Assembly: GCA_003049485.1 (NCBI GenBank)
Contig: PYST01000019.1
Coordinates: 124,001-188,000, forward strand
Direction: 5' to 3'
Length of the DNA stretch: 64,000 bases
Source: Ophioceras dolichostomum
Taxonomy: Eukaryota; Ascomycota; Sordariomycetes; Magnaporthales; Ophioceraceae
Position 1 is the stretch's first letter. Every line of letters starts with the position of its first letter. Made by a program: the position numbers and the translations under genes. The notes under the pieces are model-generated. The model saw only the letters and a list, made by a program, of their open reading frames with translations, was not told the DNA's origin and ran no database searches. Below are positions 23,044 through 34,404 of this stretch, piece after piece.

Positions 23044-26000
23044 TTAGGAAACAGAAGAGCCGGCCAGCTGCTCGAGCGGCGTAACAACCAGATCCGAGAA
23101 AGCCGCGAGTGCGCGACCCTCCGCGGCGGCATCGGGGACCTCTCGGTCCGGGTCCGGATCCAGCCGATCCGACAGCAGCGCGCAGACCGCGTCCCGGTAC
23201 CTCGCGCCCATCTTGGGGCCTAGGCGGGGCACCCAGCTCCCGAGGAGTGCGGCGCGCAGCTGCTCGGGCGACAGGGCTCTGTTCTCGGGCCTGGCCGAGA
23301 TGGCGGAGAGCGGCGTCCACAGGCCGATCTCGAGCAGCACGACGCCGAGGCTGAAGTAGTCGTATCCGACGCGGAAGCGCCGGGTGTGCTCGTACGCCGG
23401 GTGACGGTGGTCCGGGAACTCGGAGGCGAGGGCGGGCCCCCGCGTGTGCCAGGTCTCGCCGCCGGGGCGGCTCTTGTTCAGCCCGACGACGAAGGGCGAA
23501 CCCAGCAGGCCGCTCGTCGCGGGCGAGATGCCCTCCTCGTCGAGGCCCGGCGGCGCGTCGAAGAAGACCACGTTGTTGGGGTGGAAGCTCTCGTGGAGCC
23601 AGCCGGTGCTGTGGAACTCGGCCAGGAAGCCGGCGAGCATCGCCGCGAGGCGGAACTTGTCCTCCAGCAGGGGTTGGCTCATTGTGACGTCTGCCCTGGT
23701 TTTCTTGGCTGCGTGGGCCCGCTGTTTATAGATATCGAGTAGTCCGTTGAGAGTCATCATGCCGCCTCCACCCGCAGTAGGAGGTGCCACCGCCTCTGCC
23801 GCATCCGGTCCGCTACATGGCTTGGGAACCTGGTAGACGAATGAAAAGCCTTTCCTGCCGCCATCGTTTCCCGTCTCAAAGAAGCCCAGGCAGTCTAGAA
23901 GTCGGAGGGCCGCTGGCCGAGGATGGGGATTAAACCCACTGGCTTTGAGCGCCATGGTCTGCGTTTGCTCCTCGGCCGGAATCGCATCCCAGCTCGAGTC
24001 GTAATAGATGCTCTCAATCAGAACACGGTCGTCAACTCGGTAGACGCCCATCTGATGTCCATGCGTGAGCATGGCGTCGGGTACCAGCCGGGCCTCAGCA
24101 TCACGGATCTCGAGATCGACAAGCTCATCTCGGCTCAGGCCGCCTAGGATCTCGAGGCGAATCTTTTTCATGGCGGTCATGGCCGCTCCTTGTTGGTATG
24201 CCACTGGCGCCTGAGTACCAAGGGATCTCTCCATCCTGCCGAGTTGGTCGATGCTGTCGGTAGCGTCGAGCATCGACCGCGTCCAGATGCGCTCCGCGGT
24301 TCGACTCTTGTCCTTGGGCAGAGCGCCCCAAAGCTCGTCGACAAGTCGTCGGACGTCGGCCTCGAGAGTCTGTCGCTCCTCAACAGCGTACACAGATGCG
24401 ACTGCAGTTGTAGGAGTAGACAGGCTCGTGGAGGTAGTCCTTGGAGAAGTAGGCTGGTGGTGAATATCCGACATGGGCGTCGCCCCCGTCGGTGATGGTG
24501 ATGGTGGTGGTGGTGAAGGTAGGTCCTGAGGAGAAGCACCAGCAGCGCCACCAGCGTCGCCCATGCCCGCGACGCTTAACTTAGTCGCCGTCGCCCCGGG
24601 AAGCCTGTCGAAGAGATCCAAAAGAACCTTCACACACATATCGCCATGCCGTTTCGAAAAATCCGCGGTGGCGTCGTCAATGACAGCGGCGTCGTCGGAG
24701 AAGAGGGACAGCACGGTGCCAAAGGCACGCAGACGCTCGCGCTCGAACCACAGCTTCATGGATGATGCACGGGGCACAGGCCCGGCGGCGTCGCCGTTGA
24801 CCACGTCATCCAGAGCGTCGAAGACGGCGAAAAAGTGCGCCCCGAGGCTCAGGTGGCCAAGGCCGAGACACAGCTGCGAGATCTTGGGCCTGGTCTCTGC
24901 GGGCGTGAAGGCGGACAGGACGAGACGCTGGAGCGGCTCGCCGAGCGGGCGGCGTTCCAGCCTCGCGAGGCACGAGATCATGTCGTTCACCGCCGTTTTG
25001 ACCCTGCCGCTCCTCCCGTCGTGGAACATGGAGTCCGTGACGTCGCCGGAGGGCCTCGTCGCCACCCTGGCCGCCCGGAACCGCCTGAGGCCGTCGGCAC
25101 CCATGTACGCATACGTCAGGATCTCGGTCACGAGGCAGGCGAACGCCCACACGTCCGCGGCGCGCCCGATGTCGCCCGGCACGAAGTCGTCGTCGGCGCA
25201 CTCCGGGGCCGTGTAGTCGCCCACCCACGCCTTGAAGCGCGTCGTCGATCCGTCAGCCGGGGCGCGGACGCGGCCGAGGCCCAGGTCGGCGAGGAGAAAG
25301 GTGTTCGTGCTGACGAGGATGTTGGCCGGCCGCACGTCGTGGTGGTAGCCGATGCCGTCGAATGTGAGGCCGTCGGTGCGTATGCGCACGTCGTGCACCC
25401 GCGAGAGGGCAGACGCGAGACCGTGCAGCGCCGAGAAGTAGGTGAAGCGGTGGCTGAACTTCCCGAACGGCGTCTCCCGCGAGAAGAAGGCCCGCAGGTC
25501 CATGTCGAGGTGCGGGAAGAGTATGAAGCAGTCGTTGTTGTAGGTGTACGAGGTCAGGAGGGGAACGATGTTGGCGTGCGGCGGGTGGTTGACGAGGCGG
25601 AGGCAGCGCGTCTCGTTGCCGAACGCGGCGAGTCGTGATTCCTCGGAGGCGAACGCATCTCGCCGGAGCCTCTTGCGGACGACGATTACTTTCTCGCTCT
25701 GGATCATGGGAGCATCGTCCGCCTCAGCACCGAGGTAGAAGAGGTTTGTAGGAGGGGGGGCCGACGAGTACGAGAAAAAGGGCACCACAGCCGCCCACTA
25801 CCTACGTCTCTCGAGGCGAAATCCTGTAGGGAAGGATGTATCTCCAGCTTCTGGACATCGCCGAAACCACCTGAACCGATGGGCCCGAGATCGGCCACAA
25901 AGGGCAGGATCTCGCGGCCGATAACGACGTTGGGCTCGAGGCGGAAGTGGTAAGGGACAAATTCCCACTGCAGGCTCAAGAACGTGGGTGCAAACTCGCC

Positions 26001-26354
26001 GGCGGCGTCACGGGCCGTCCCGTCGTCGAGGGGTAGATGGTGGAGGCAGCGGTTTCGGCGGAAGGCCACGACGAGCTCCGGCTGCCGCATCCATACTAGA
26101 ACGGCGAAGGTGGGAACGCCGCCGCGGCGGATGGCATCGGCGAGCCCGAGGCGATCCTCGGGTGCACATTTCAACTCGGCAACCGCGGTGTTGACGGCGG
26201 GGGTGGTGAAGATGGCCGCGAGGCTGACGGGAGGCACGAACACGCCACCATTCTCGATGGCGTCGATGCGGTTGTTCTGGATCTGGAACCACAACGCGTC
26301 GAGAGCGGACGCCCTCGGCGGGTCTCCCAGCGTTGTGGGCACTGTTGTCGTCAT
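23044..26354 (-). CDS. protein kinase fused to a C-terminal pseudokinase
   Basis: The model is complement(join(23044..25722, 25806..26354)), 1075 aa. Residues 1-150 form a fungal-specific N-region. A kinase domain follows: glycine loop GSGGFG (160-165), beta-3 Lys at about 200 (VVRKRL), HHD at 310-312 in place of HRD, Asn317, DLG (329-331) in place of DFG, then an APE motif (TAPEC). Asp and Asn of the catalytic loop are kept, so activity is plausible. After a Ser/Pro-rich linker, a second kinase-like domain (about 730-1075) has HESFHPNN where HRDLKxxN is expected and no DFG, so it looks like a pseudokinase. It resembles the kinase-like domain found next to fungal prion-inhibition (HeLo-type) proteins. 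The intron uses GTAGGT and a GAG acceptor and falls inside the N-lobe; the acceptor is less certain. Role inferred: signalling, perhaps self/non-self or stress response. Confidence 0.8.
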
Positions 26355-27742
26355 TGCGGACCGTCCCGCCTAATTAAGTTGATCCTAGGATAAACCCTGC
26401 CTTAATGGGCGCAGGGTTGATGACACCAAAATTCTCTTGCGGATCAGCATGCTGAGTCGAGTGTGTGTTACAGGCATCCAGACCCCCCTGCAACTTCAGC
26501 GGAGGAAACACGGCTTGGCTCGTGTTCTGCAGGCGGACACCAGACAACGTAGCGCTGGAGGCTGGATCGTAAAAACTGTATAGTAATCATGGAATTCAAC
26601 AGCCCTCGCAAAGCAGGTATCTAGATGTACCTAGTATCAGGAGGCATCTGTTGAAAATAACAGTTGTTCATTCAAGAACCGTTGCACTTCAGCATCAACA
26701 GAACGAAACGAGGAATCGTCGTCGTTACTATCCTTCCATCTTGGCGTCTTGTTCTCTAGCTGTATATATTGACGACTAGAGTTCCCCAAGAATCCCGATA
26801 TCCTGACTCTGTTTCCCACCATCAGTCGAGCACTTCTGCCTTCAACCCAGTCGAGTTTACTGACGCCAAGTCACGGTGCTGATCTCGGCCTAGATCACGA
26901 GGACTTTGTTAGCATTCAGAAGTCATCAAGGGGCAGGTGAGGTGGCATAATATGTGTTACCGCTGTGAGCTCTCTCGGTGCCGTTACTTCGACATACTCG
27001 CCGCTCATCTAAGAAGCAGAAACCCTCCTCCCCCATGTTAGCGTTTTCGCCAGGCGCGGTTAGGCTTCGATACCAGGGTCGGGTCTGGGGATGGGTCTGG
27101 GGGCGGGGTCAGGAGCGGGGGAGAGATACGAACGAAGATGCTATGGGTTCCCGCCGCGAAGTTGAGCCGTAAGAATTCCTTCAGCTTGTCCATAAGGACA
27201 TATTTCGCGAATAATACGGTCGAGGCCATGTGTATCTGCAAAAGGCCAAGTGGAAGGGCAGAATCAGGGTCGCAGATGAGGATTCGGCTATGCAAATCTT
27301 ACGTATTTTGGTGTTGGGTTTACCAGTAATAGCCTACAGTCTTGAACAGCGGGGGATTGGGTTGCTCAAATATTGGACATACCACCACCGCCCGAGCAGG
27401 CACCTATGCTGAGGCTGAAGGAGTCCTCGCTTCACACTCGAATCAGGGCGACCCATCGCTTCATGTGGCGAACAGCAGTGCCCCAATCGTTTGGCGAGAG
27501 TACGATTTGGTACATGTGATTGGATGTGGTATCCCAACCAGTAGGTACCCTATGCCTATGTACAATGCCTTCGTACACTTGCCTATACGTACCAATGTAG
27601 ATAAGTAATCAAAAAAAAAAGGGAGAGTGAGTCCTCACGCAGTGCTGCCACCCTACCCTACATTTATTCTCACTTCCCCCTCTAAATCTGGGAGAAAGGG
27701 CAGCAGAGAAGAAAGTCAGTCAGTGTTCGAGTGGTAGACGAG
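26355..27742. other. divergent intergenic region with possible degenerate coding pieces
   Basis: About 1.4 kb between the divergently transcribed kinase-pseudokinase and CorA-like genes, so it holds both promoters. On the minus strand two short segments look protein-like (about 27140-27295 and 26637-26822, see separate entry). A purine-rich stretch precedes the CorA-like start. Confidence 0.45.
26637..27295 (-). pseudogene. possible gene remnant, two protein-like segments
   Basis: Two minus-strand ORF segments read like protein rather than noise. One (about 27140-27295) contains ASTVLFAKYVLMDKLKEFL, a helical BTB- or adaptor-like pattern; it has no ATG at its 5' end. The other (26637-26822, ATG at 26822) ends in SVDAEVQRFLNEQLLF. 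They could be exons of one small gene, or relics. I found no confident joining intron and no recognised domain, so this is tentative. Confidence 0.2.
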
Positions 27743-30064
27743 ATGCTGGTGCGGTCTTCCGAGGCACTGAGGCAGTATCCACTCGGGCTCGCCCGCGGCG
27801 AGGCTGACGCTAACGACTTACACCAGTACTACGACGATCTACAGGCCCGGTCCTCAGCCTTGTTCGCCGCCGACGAGACAATTTGCCATGTCGAACTGCG
27901 TGAGCACATGCCCAGCAGACCGCCATTACCCGCCGACCGTAAGACTGTTACTGCAACGGCTGCTTCAGCTATAGGCGCTGCTCCGTCAGTGCTTGGTGCA
28001 GTCCCTAGCGAGGGGGACGAAGGTGCTGTTAAAAGGGGGGGCGAGGAAGGGGGGCTGTCCGCACCAATCTTCGTGTCGACGGCCGAGGGCTTGCGGTCAG
28101 CTCTGAATGTGAGAAACCCCTTCTTACACGACTCCCGTTTATACATATCATTTATACTTTTTAGACCTGACGATTATAACGGACCAGACGAAAACTCCAC
28201 ACGGCACGACGAGAATCTTGTAAGCAAGCTAGGGCCTAGCTCGCTACCTATATACTAGTAGTACTATATGTACGACCGAACTCTGAGTCGCGGGCCTAAC
28301 ACAATTCTTCAGCACTATATTTCGGGCCAATTCGTGGAGCCGCATGCAGATAACCCAAGACATGTTCCAAGCTCTGTGCTCAACATTAGAAATTACGCCG
28401 AAACTGGTCGATCTGCTTCGTGGCATGCAGTACAAGTCGGCCCCTGGAGATGAGCACTTGATCGGCTGCTACTACGACCTCCATGGGACAGGAACAGGGA
28501 CAGGAACAGGGACAGGAACCAAAACAGGAGCTGGCCCTCCCGGGGACACTTCGAACAAGGCAGTCCCGACAAACAACGCCAACGCATGGTTTCGTGAGTG
28601 ATTTCGGTGGACACATAACCACGCACCTCCCTCCGCCTTCCCCCATCACTATGCCCTCGTGGTTCTAACGGAGGGGGATCAGAGGTGTGTTATAACCTTC
28701 GCCATTTCGAAAAACACGGCCGAGACCACCTCCCCGATCCGTGGTCATGCCGCCAGACTGTCCTTCACCACAGACACGCGTTCGCCCAAACATGCTCGTC
28801 CTGGGTCGTGGTCCAGCCTTCAGCAAGGTGGCAAAAAACACTGGACGACGTCCGCGTCGACCGCCTCGTCCACCCCCTCTCCCTACATCTGCGGAGCCTA
28901 TCTTCGGCGCTAGCGAACAACTCGGAGTATCTAGAGTACTTGAGCAGGCAGCTTCTGTCCTTAGTGAGTGTCAACCCTATCTGACAGGCACCCAACCCAT
29001 TCACCATTCCAGAGTATTAAGAGTGCTCACAAGAGAGGCGACCTGAATCGGAGGGTAGGACATGCGAGTTGCACTCTCGAAGACCCCTGCACAGTTTGAC
29101 TTCGACTTTACGCTGAGCCAGCGGGTGCACACCATCCGGAAAAGTCTACACCGGTTCAGTACGATCACGAACGGCACACTACGAGTTGTGGCTGCCCTCT
29201 TGTCGCTCGGCGAGGCCCTCGAGAAGGTCTCCAGCATTCCGACCTCGGCTCGCGACGCCTTCGCCCGGGAGCTAGGTCACATCGAGAGAGACCTTGAGGC
29301 GTACAACATCATGACAACGGAGCTGCTGAGCTTCTCGGCCGACATCAAGTCCACTGTAAGGGTCTTCGGTCCCTGGTCGTCCTCGGTTGCTTTCCCTTGC
29401 AGGAGGGAGTGTAGGACAGGACTCGCGTTATTGTCACTAACCACTAAACCAACCCCCCGAATAAGATCAACTCCATCATCGAGTTCCGCAACCAGGAGAT
29501 TCTGAACAGCAGCAGCGTGCAGCTCCAGCGCCTCGCTGAAGCCAATTCTCAGGAGACGCGCATCATGGCCGTCCTTTCCCAGCAAACATACACAGACTCG
29601 CGCACGATGCGCATCGCTACCGTCATTGCCCTGATATACCTCCCTGCTAGTCTTGTCTTGGTACGTGCTCGTTCGTTCGTTCATCTTCGTTCATCTTCGT
29701 TCGTTCATCTTCGTTCATCTTCGTTCGTTCATCTTCATTTCCCACCTTCATTTCCAGCTTGCGGGAGAGTTGCCTGGCCATAAGCCCGGAGTGTGTGGGG
29801 GTTCGAACCTACCTAACAAAGCAATGGATGCAGAACTTTTTCAGCACCGTCTTCGTCGACATGAGGCCAGCCGCCACAGGAGCCAGTATGGACCACGCCG
29901 ATGCGGCGGGAGGAGGGGACGCGCAACTGGTGGTCTACAACCACATTTGGGTCGCCATCGTGTCCATGGTTGTTATGTGTCTTGGCACGGGCGGCTGGTT
30001 TTGGCTCTGGGATCACAGGAGACGCGATGATGTTGCCGCCAGGCTCAACCAGCCAAAGTGCTGA
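27743..30064 (+). CDS. CorA-like two-TM fungal membrane protein
   Basis: The model joins 27743-28108, 28188-28219, 28313-28593, 28683-28963, 29013-29054, 29095-29355, 29466-29660 and 29834-30064, giving 562 aa in frame throughout. ATG 27743 is used; the open frame begins earlier only with GTG. The cytosolic domain carries the fungal CorA-like signature (FRANSWSRMQIT, then a long coiled-coil helix from FDFDFTLSQR to FRNQEILNSS). Two C-terminal TM helices follow (IATVIALIYLPASLV and WVAIVSMVVMCLGTGGWF). The canonical CorA loop motif GMN is absent; the loop between helices is FFSTVFVDMRP, so Mg transport should not be assumed. The 40-bp intron at 29055-29094 is unusually short and has no good branch site. 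A 12-bp repeat in exon 3 encodes alternating Gly-Thr, and the last intron holds a TTCG/TTCATC repeat. It sits between kinase genes. Confidence 0.8.
28485..28520 (+). repeat. 12-bp coding minisatellite (GGGACAGGAACA)3
   Basis: Three head-to-tail copies of a 12-mer, the last slightly degenerate, inside exon 3 of the CorA-like gene. They encode a Gly-Thr run. Copy changes keep the frame. Confidence 0.85.
29670..29737 (+). repeat. intronic GTTCGTTCATCTTC tandem repeat
   Basis: An imperfect tandem array of GTTC and GTTCATCTTC units fills much of the last intron (29661-29833) of the CorA-like gene, just after the donor GTACGT. It accounts for this intron being longer than its neighbours. Confidence 0.85.
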
Positions 30065-30545
30065 TGTGTACGCTCCTAAGTCATTGATTGATCACAGGTT
30101 GTTTGCCGGGTATTACTGTAGATATTACTGCCTTACCCATCTACCACTTCTTGTAAAGATTGAAAAGACAATAATATTCTCGTCCTCGCCGCGTATTATC
30201 GAGGGTTTCCGAGTTTAGGTCCCTGGGAGTTCTTGTCGGGGCGATGTGAACCAGGAGTTCGACTCGCGGGGCGCATAGAGCTGAAGCTGATCAACTGGCT
30301 CAGCTGGAGAACCCGCGAATGCTAACCAGTCAGACAACGCCCACGTGTTTATGCGGGCGCTAGCCTTACCTCCTTGGTACCTACCGTACCTGGGACTTTC
30401 CTTTCTTTCTACCCGCCTAAGGGCCTATGGCTTGTGCGTTCTAACTTCTCGCAAGTCAGATCTACCCTCCGCCTTTTTCACCTCAATCAAATCCTTCCTA
30501 CTAGCTCGGGCTCTCTCGAAAGTAGGCCAATACTCAAGACAGGGA
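30065..30545. other. intergenic region, promoter of plus-strand kinase-TPR gene
   Basis: About 480 bp holding the CorA-like 3' UTR and the kinase-TPR promoter and leader. The upstream reading frame is open back to 30345 (ATG at 30351), but I use ATG 30546 because the intervening translation shows no domain character. Confidence 0.5.
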
Positions 30546-33500
30546 ATGGCGGACGAGGCTGGAGGAAATCAGGCCTCACCGGAGGCGCAAGAGGGCACCG
30601 ACAGCCAATGGGACACAGCTAGGTCCGGATACAGCTTCATCTTCTCGGACTCGGCGGCGGACAACGAACGATGCCTTCCCGATCAATACCACTACAGCTT
30701 CGCCTCGTGCTTCAGCCTGGCGCACCAGCTCGGCGTCGACTTCATGAACGTCACGTGGCAGCCGGCGAAGGGGTCGCTGGGAGGAGGCGCCTCCAGCATC
30801 GTCAACGAGTCGGACATGGTCACGAAGCAGCTCAGCTTTGCCTTCAAGAGGACCATCCCGCGGCGCGACCAGCTCCAGGGGGGCATGTCATCGGGCGGCA
30901 TCGTCAAGGACCGATTCCGAGCGCTCACGTCCGAGCTCTTGGTCTTCCGCCATCCCGCGATCCGCGAGCACCGGAATGTGGCGAGACTTGAGGGCATCGC
31001 CTGGGAGTTCCACAACCACGATGTATGGCCTGTCCTTGTGTTTCCGAGGGCGGACCGGGGCAGCCTCGCCGAATTCATCGCCAGCGGCGAGGGCCAGGAC
31101 GCTTCGTTCGAAGCCAAGATCCGAATCTGCATCGACATTGGGCTTGCGCTGGACACGCTTCATAACAACAGTCAGTTCTCGTGTATTCCCAACCTTCCCA
31201 AACAGTAACCTGTTTGACCGGGCTGACATCGGGCACTGATATCGGGCAGTGATGATTCACGGAGACATCAAGCCAAGCAACGTCCTCGTCTACTTGGTCG
31301 ACGAGACCTGCGTTGCCAAGTTGATCGACTTCGAGTCCTCCTGCATTTGCCAGTCGGAGGAAGACTTGGTAACCCTCCCTAAGACAGAGCCTTGGAACGC
31401 CCCCGAGTGGCATCATCGGCATTTCACCATGAGAAATGCAAAGCGAATGGATATTTATTCGTATCAGCTGGTCTGCTTCTTTACACTGTTTCAGGCCAAC
31501 GTTAGTCAGTACCTACCGCGTGCCCAAATACCTACTTTCCTACCTACTTAATCAGCCTTCGATTTTTCGCCTCCCTCACTCCTGCCATGAAGGCCGAAGA
31601 AGGCGCTTCGCAGCAGCTGACACCGAAACCACAAACAGACGCCAGCATCGTCGAAGCCCTGCCTAGTATGAAAGCGAGCAACGAGTTGCCGCCGTTTGTT
31701 GACCTTATCCTCAGCCGTTGGTCAGACCTGTCGCCACACCAGAACTCGTGCATATCGCAGTTCTTCAAGGCCGGCCTTGCCGCCGAGCCCGAGGAGCGAG
31801 AGTCCGACATGGAGACTCTCCTCCGTCTTCTAACCTTCAATCCAGAACTCTCTCTGAGCGACTTCAGGAACGTGACACGGATGGACTACCCAGAACCGCA
31901 TAGCCTAGATTCTGTAAGCTGAAGTACTCTAAAAAGCCACATGACGCCTCGTATCGCAATACTGACACTCCCTAGCTGGTTTCGGCCTTCCCCTATTTGG
32001 GGCGGTGCGACTTCAGGGTCCGGCAGTTCCTCGCCACTAGCTTGAAGGGGGCCGCCGAAGACGAGTCGTGCGCCGTGTGTGCTTCCAACGCCGCCTTCGC
32101 CTTGGCGTTCGGCTGGGAGGTCGGCTTCTTCATCCGCAGCGACGGGGATGATTGGGTGAAGTTCCTCACCAAGAGCGGCCGCTCCCCTGAAGAGTTCCGC
32201 CGCAAGGTCGCAGATTTCTGTCAGGACCTCAGTCCAAAAGCCCCAATCCCAAGGGCCATCGACGAGTATCAGATGGTATGGCATCACGATGCTGTCCAGG
32301 CGTACAGAATCGACAGAGTACTTTCTGAGGCCTGCGAGTTCCTTAAGCGGGAGGTGGACGCCCGAACGCTGATCCTAGGGCCGGACCATGTCCTAAGCCG
32401 TGCTGCTAAGCTGAGCCTCAAGTCGGTTCTTAGCGATTTGAACCACTTGGACGACGCCCAACAGCTCCTAGAGCAGGTCGTGGAGTCGTGTGAAAGGGTA
32501 GGGGATGAACGACAGGCTGCCAGTGCTAAAGAGTCGTTGGCTGTCCTGAATGCGAGGAGGGGCAGGTGGACTGATGCCGAAGGTGCCATCGCTGCAAGCC
32601 TGGGCGATATGAGGAAGGTGTGGGGGGAAAAGGGGGCTCTGACTCTTGGGGCCATGGTGAGGATGTCGAGCATCTACTTCGGCCAGGGGAAATACGCCGA
32701 GGCTGTCAATCTCAGTCGCGCCGCCGCTGCTGGACTCGAGGAGACACTTGGCCCAAATCACCTACAAACTATGACTGCCATGGCATCTCTCGCCGACGCC
32801 CTCACCAAGTACGGACATGGGCACTTGAAAGAAGCACTTCAGATTACGGAAGTATTGATTGATCGGCAGAAGCGCCTCTTAGGCGAAAACGACCGAAGTA
32901 CCCTGACGAGCAAGACGAAACTTATAAGCATCCAGTCGCTCATGGGTCACCCCGAGCTTGCCATCGCCCAGCTGGAGGCCATCATAAAGACGCAGACCGA
33001 CCTGCTGGGCCCGCTCCATCGCGACACGATGTCCTCTGAACAAAGTCTGGTCCAATGTCACATCCAGCGAGGGGATTGGAAGGCTGCCCTGGTCATCGAA
33101 CAAGACCTCGTGGAGAAGCGAGTGCGATCGCTGGGGCCCCGGAACCCTGCCACACTTCGATCTCAGCTAAACCTGGCGGCGCTGTTAGGCAACGTAGGGG
33201 ACGTCGACCGCGCAGTGACCATCATCAAGGATGTGATCGAGGAGAGGAGCGCGCTCTTGGGCGAAACCCACCCCGACACAATCAGCGCCAGAGCCGCCCT
33301 GTCCAGCGCATTCCGCAAGAAAGGCATGCTGGGAGAAGCCGAGGAGCTGAGCGCCCAGGCGCTCAGCGATATGCGGGCAGCATGTGGGGAGGAAAATCCG
33401 CTCACTCTAACCGCGATGGAGAACCTCGCCGCCGTGTACGTCGCCACGGGCCGGACCGAGGAGGCAAACAAGCTGCTGGCCACGACACTGGCGATCTCTA

Positions 33501-34105
33501 CCGACCTGACCGGGCCGGAGAGCCCTGACACTTTGCGTCTGACCAGGCTCTACGCCAACGCAACTCAGGACGCCACCGAGGCCGAGGCGCTGCATCAACG
33601 AGTCCTCAACATCCAGAAGCAGCAACAACTGCGGGGGCTCGGAGAGACAAGCGCGAGCATCCTGACGCAGGAGAACGATCTCGCCGTGGCCATGATGCAG
33701 CAGGGCCGGTGGTCTGAGGCCAGGGACATCCTCGCGAGGATCCTGCCGAAGGCGGGAGAGGTCCTGGGACGGACGCACAGGACGAGGGTGAACATATCTG
33801 GCAACCTGGCCGTCTGCCAGGGCGAGCTGGAGGATTGGGGGCCCGCCCGAGAGACGATCGAGGGGATCGTGGCGGACCTCGGCGAGGAGCTGGGCGAAGA
33901 TCATGCAAGGGTCTTGCACTACAAGGCCAACTTGGCGTCGATCCTGATGAGGTCGGGGAGGCTGGAGGAGTCGGAGGCGTTGACCGTTGCGGTCCTCGAG
34001 CGGTTGAGGAGGGTGAATGGCGAGGACCACCCGCTGACCAAGAGAGTAGCGAATAACCTGGCGGCGGTGCGCTCTAGACGGCAGATGAATGGAGCGGCGG
34101 CATAG
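30546..34105 (+). CDS. kinase-like / Cys-linker / TPR protein (copy 1)
   Basis: The model joins 30546-31170, 31250-31500, 31593-31913 and 31976-34105 (1108 aa). Residues about 60-390 form a kinase-like domain: Gly-rich stretch near 76-82, Lys101 (AFKRTI), HGD at 212-214 in the HRD position followed by IKPSN, and DFE (235-237) instead of DFG. APE (NAPEW) and DIYS are conserved. Catalytic Asp and Asn remain, but the HRD Arg and DFG Gly are lost, so activity is doubtful. From about residue 410 comes a linker, CDFRVRQFL ... CAVCASNAAFALA, shared with the minus-strand paralogue. The rest (about 480-1100) is an array of about 40-residue kinesin-light-chain-type TPRs with LG..HP.T-like inter-repeat motifs. 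It is convergent with its paralogue, 299 bp apart. Intron 2 acceptor (AAG at 31591-31592) is the least sure junction. Function unknown; a scaffold or sensor role is inferred. Confidence 0.8.
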
Positions 34106-34404
34106 CTAGCTACCTACCTACCTACCTACCTACGCCCACCTAAGGTAACTAGGTAGTTGCCTGTGTATTTTACCACATGCTACCGTATGTTGTAGGTCAT
34201 ATCGTACTAGGCATATAAGGCAGATACCGTTATTGAAATTCACTACCAAAACACATCCCAATACAATAATAGTATATTGTCGGCTTTGGCTACCGCCAAA
34301 TTGGTCGTTAATTACCTAGACGGGTGTTATCGAGAGACCCCCTGGCCGACGCAGTCTCATTTTCTCTGCGTCTAGGAGTCATCACGGATGGCAACCGACC
34401 CCCC
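34106..34404. other. shared 3' intergenic region of convergent kinase-TPR paralogues
   Basis: Only 299 bp separate the two stop codons. It begins with a (TACC)n tract at 34111-34133 followed by an AGGTAACTAGGTAG element. The rest is A/T-richer than its surroundings, consistent with overlapping 3' ends and poly(A) signals. Confidence 0.6.
34111..34133. repeat. (TACC)n microsatellite
   Basis: A TACC tandem run directly after the stop codon of the plus-strand kinase-TPR gene. It is the longest perfect example of the TACCTA words scattered in this window. Confidence 0.9.

Noticed and set aside
25722..25788. Second kinase ORF starting at 25788 as a separate gene
   Set aside because: The glycine loop lies in the upstream exon and the catalytic core in the downstream one; a phase-0 intron joins them into one kinase domain.
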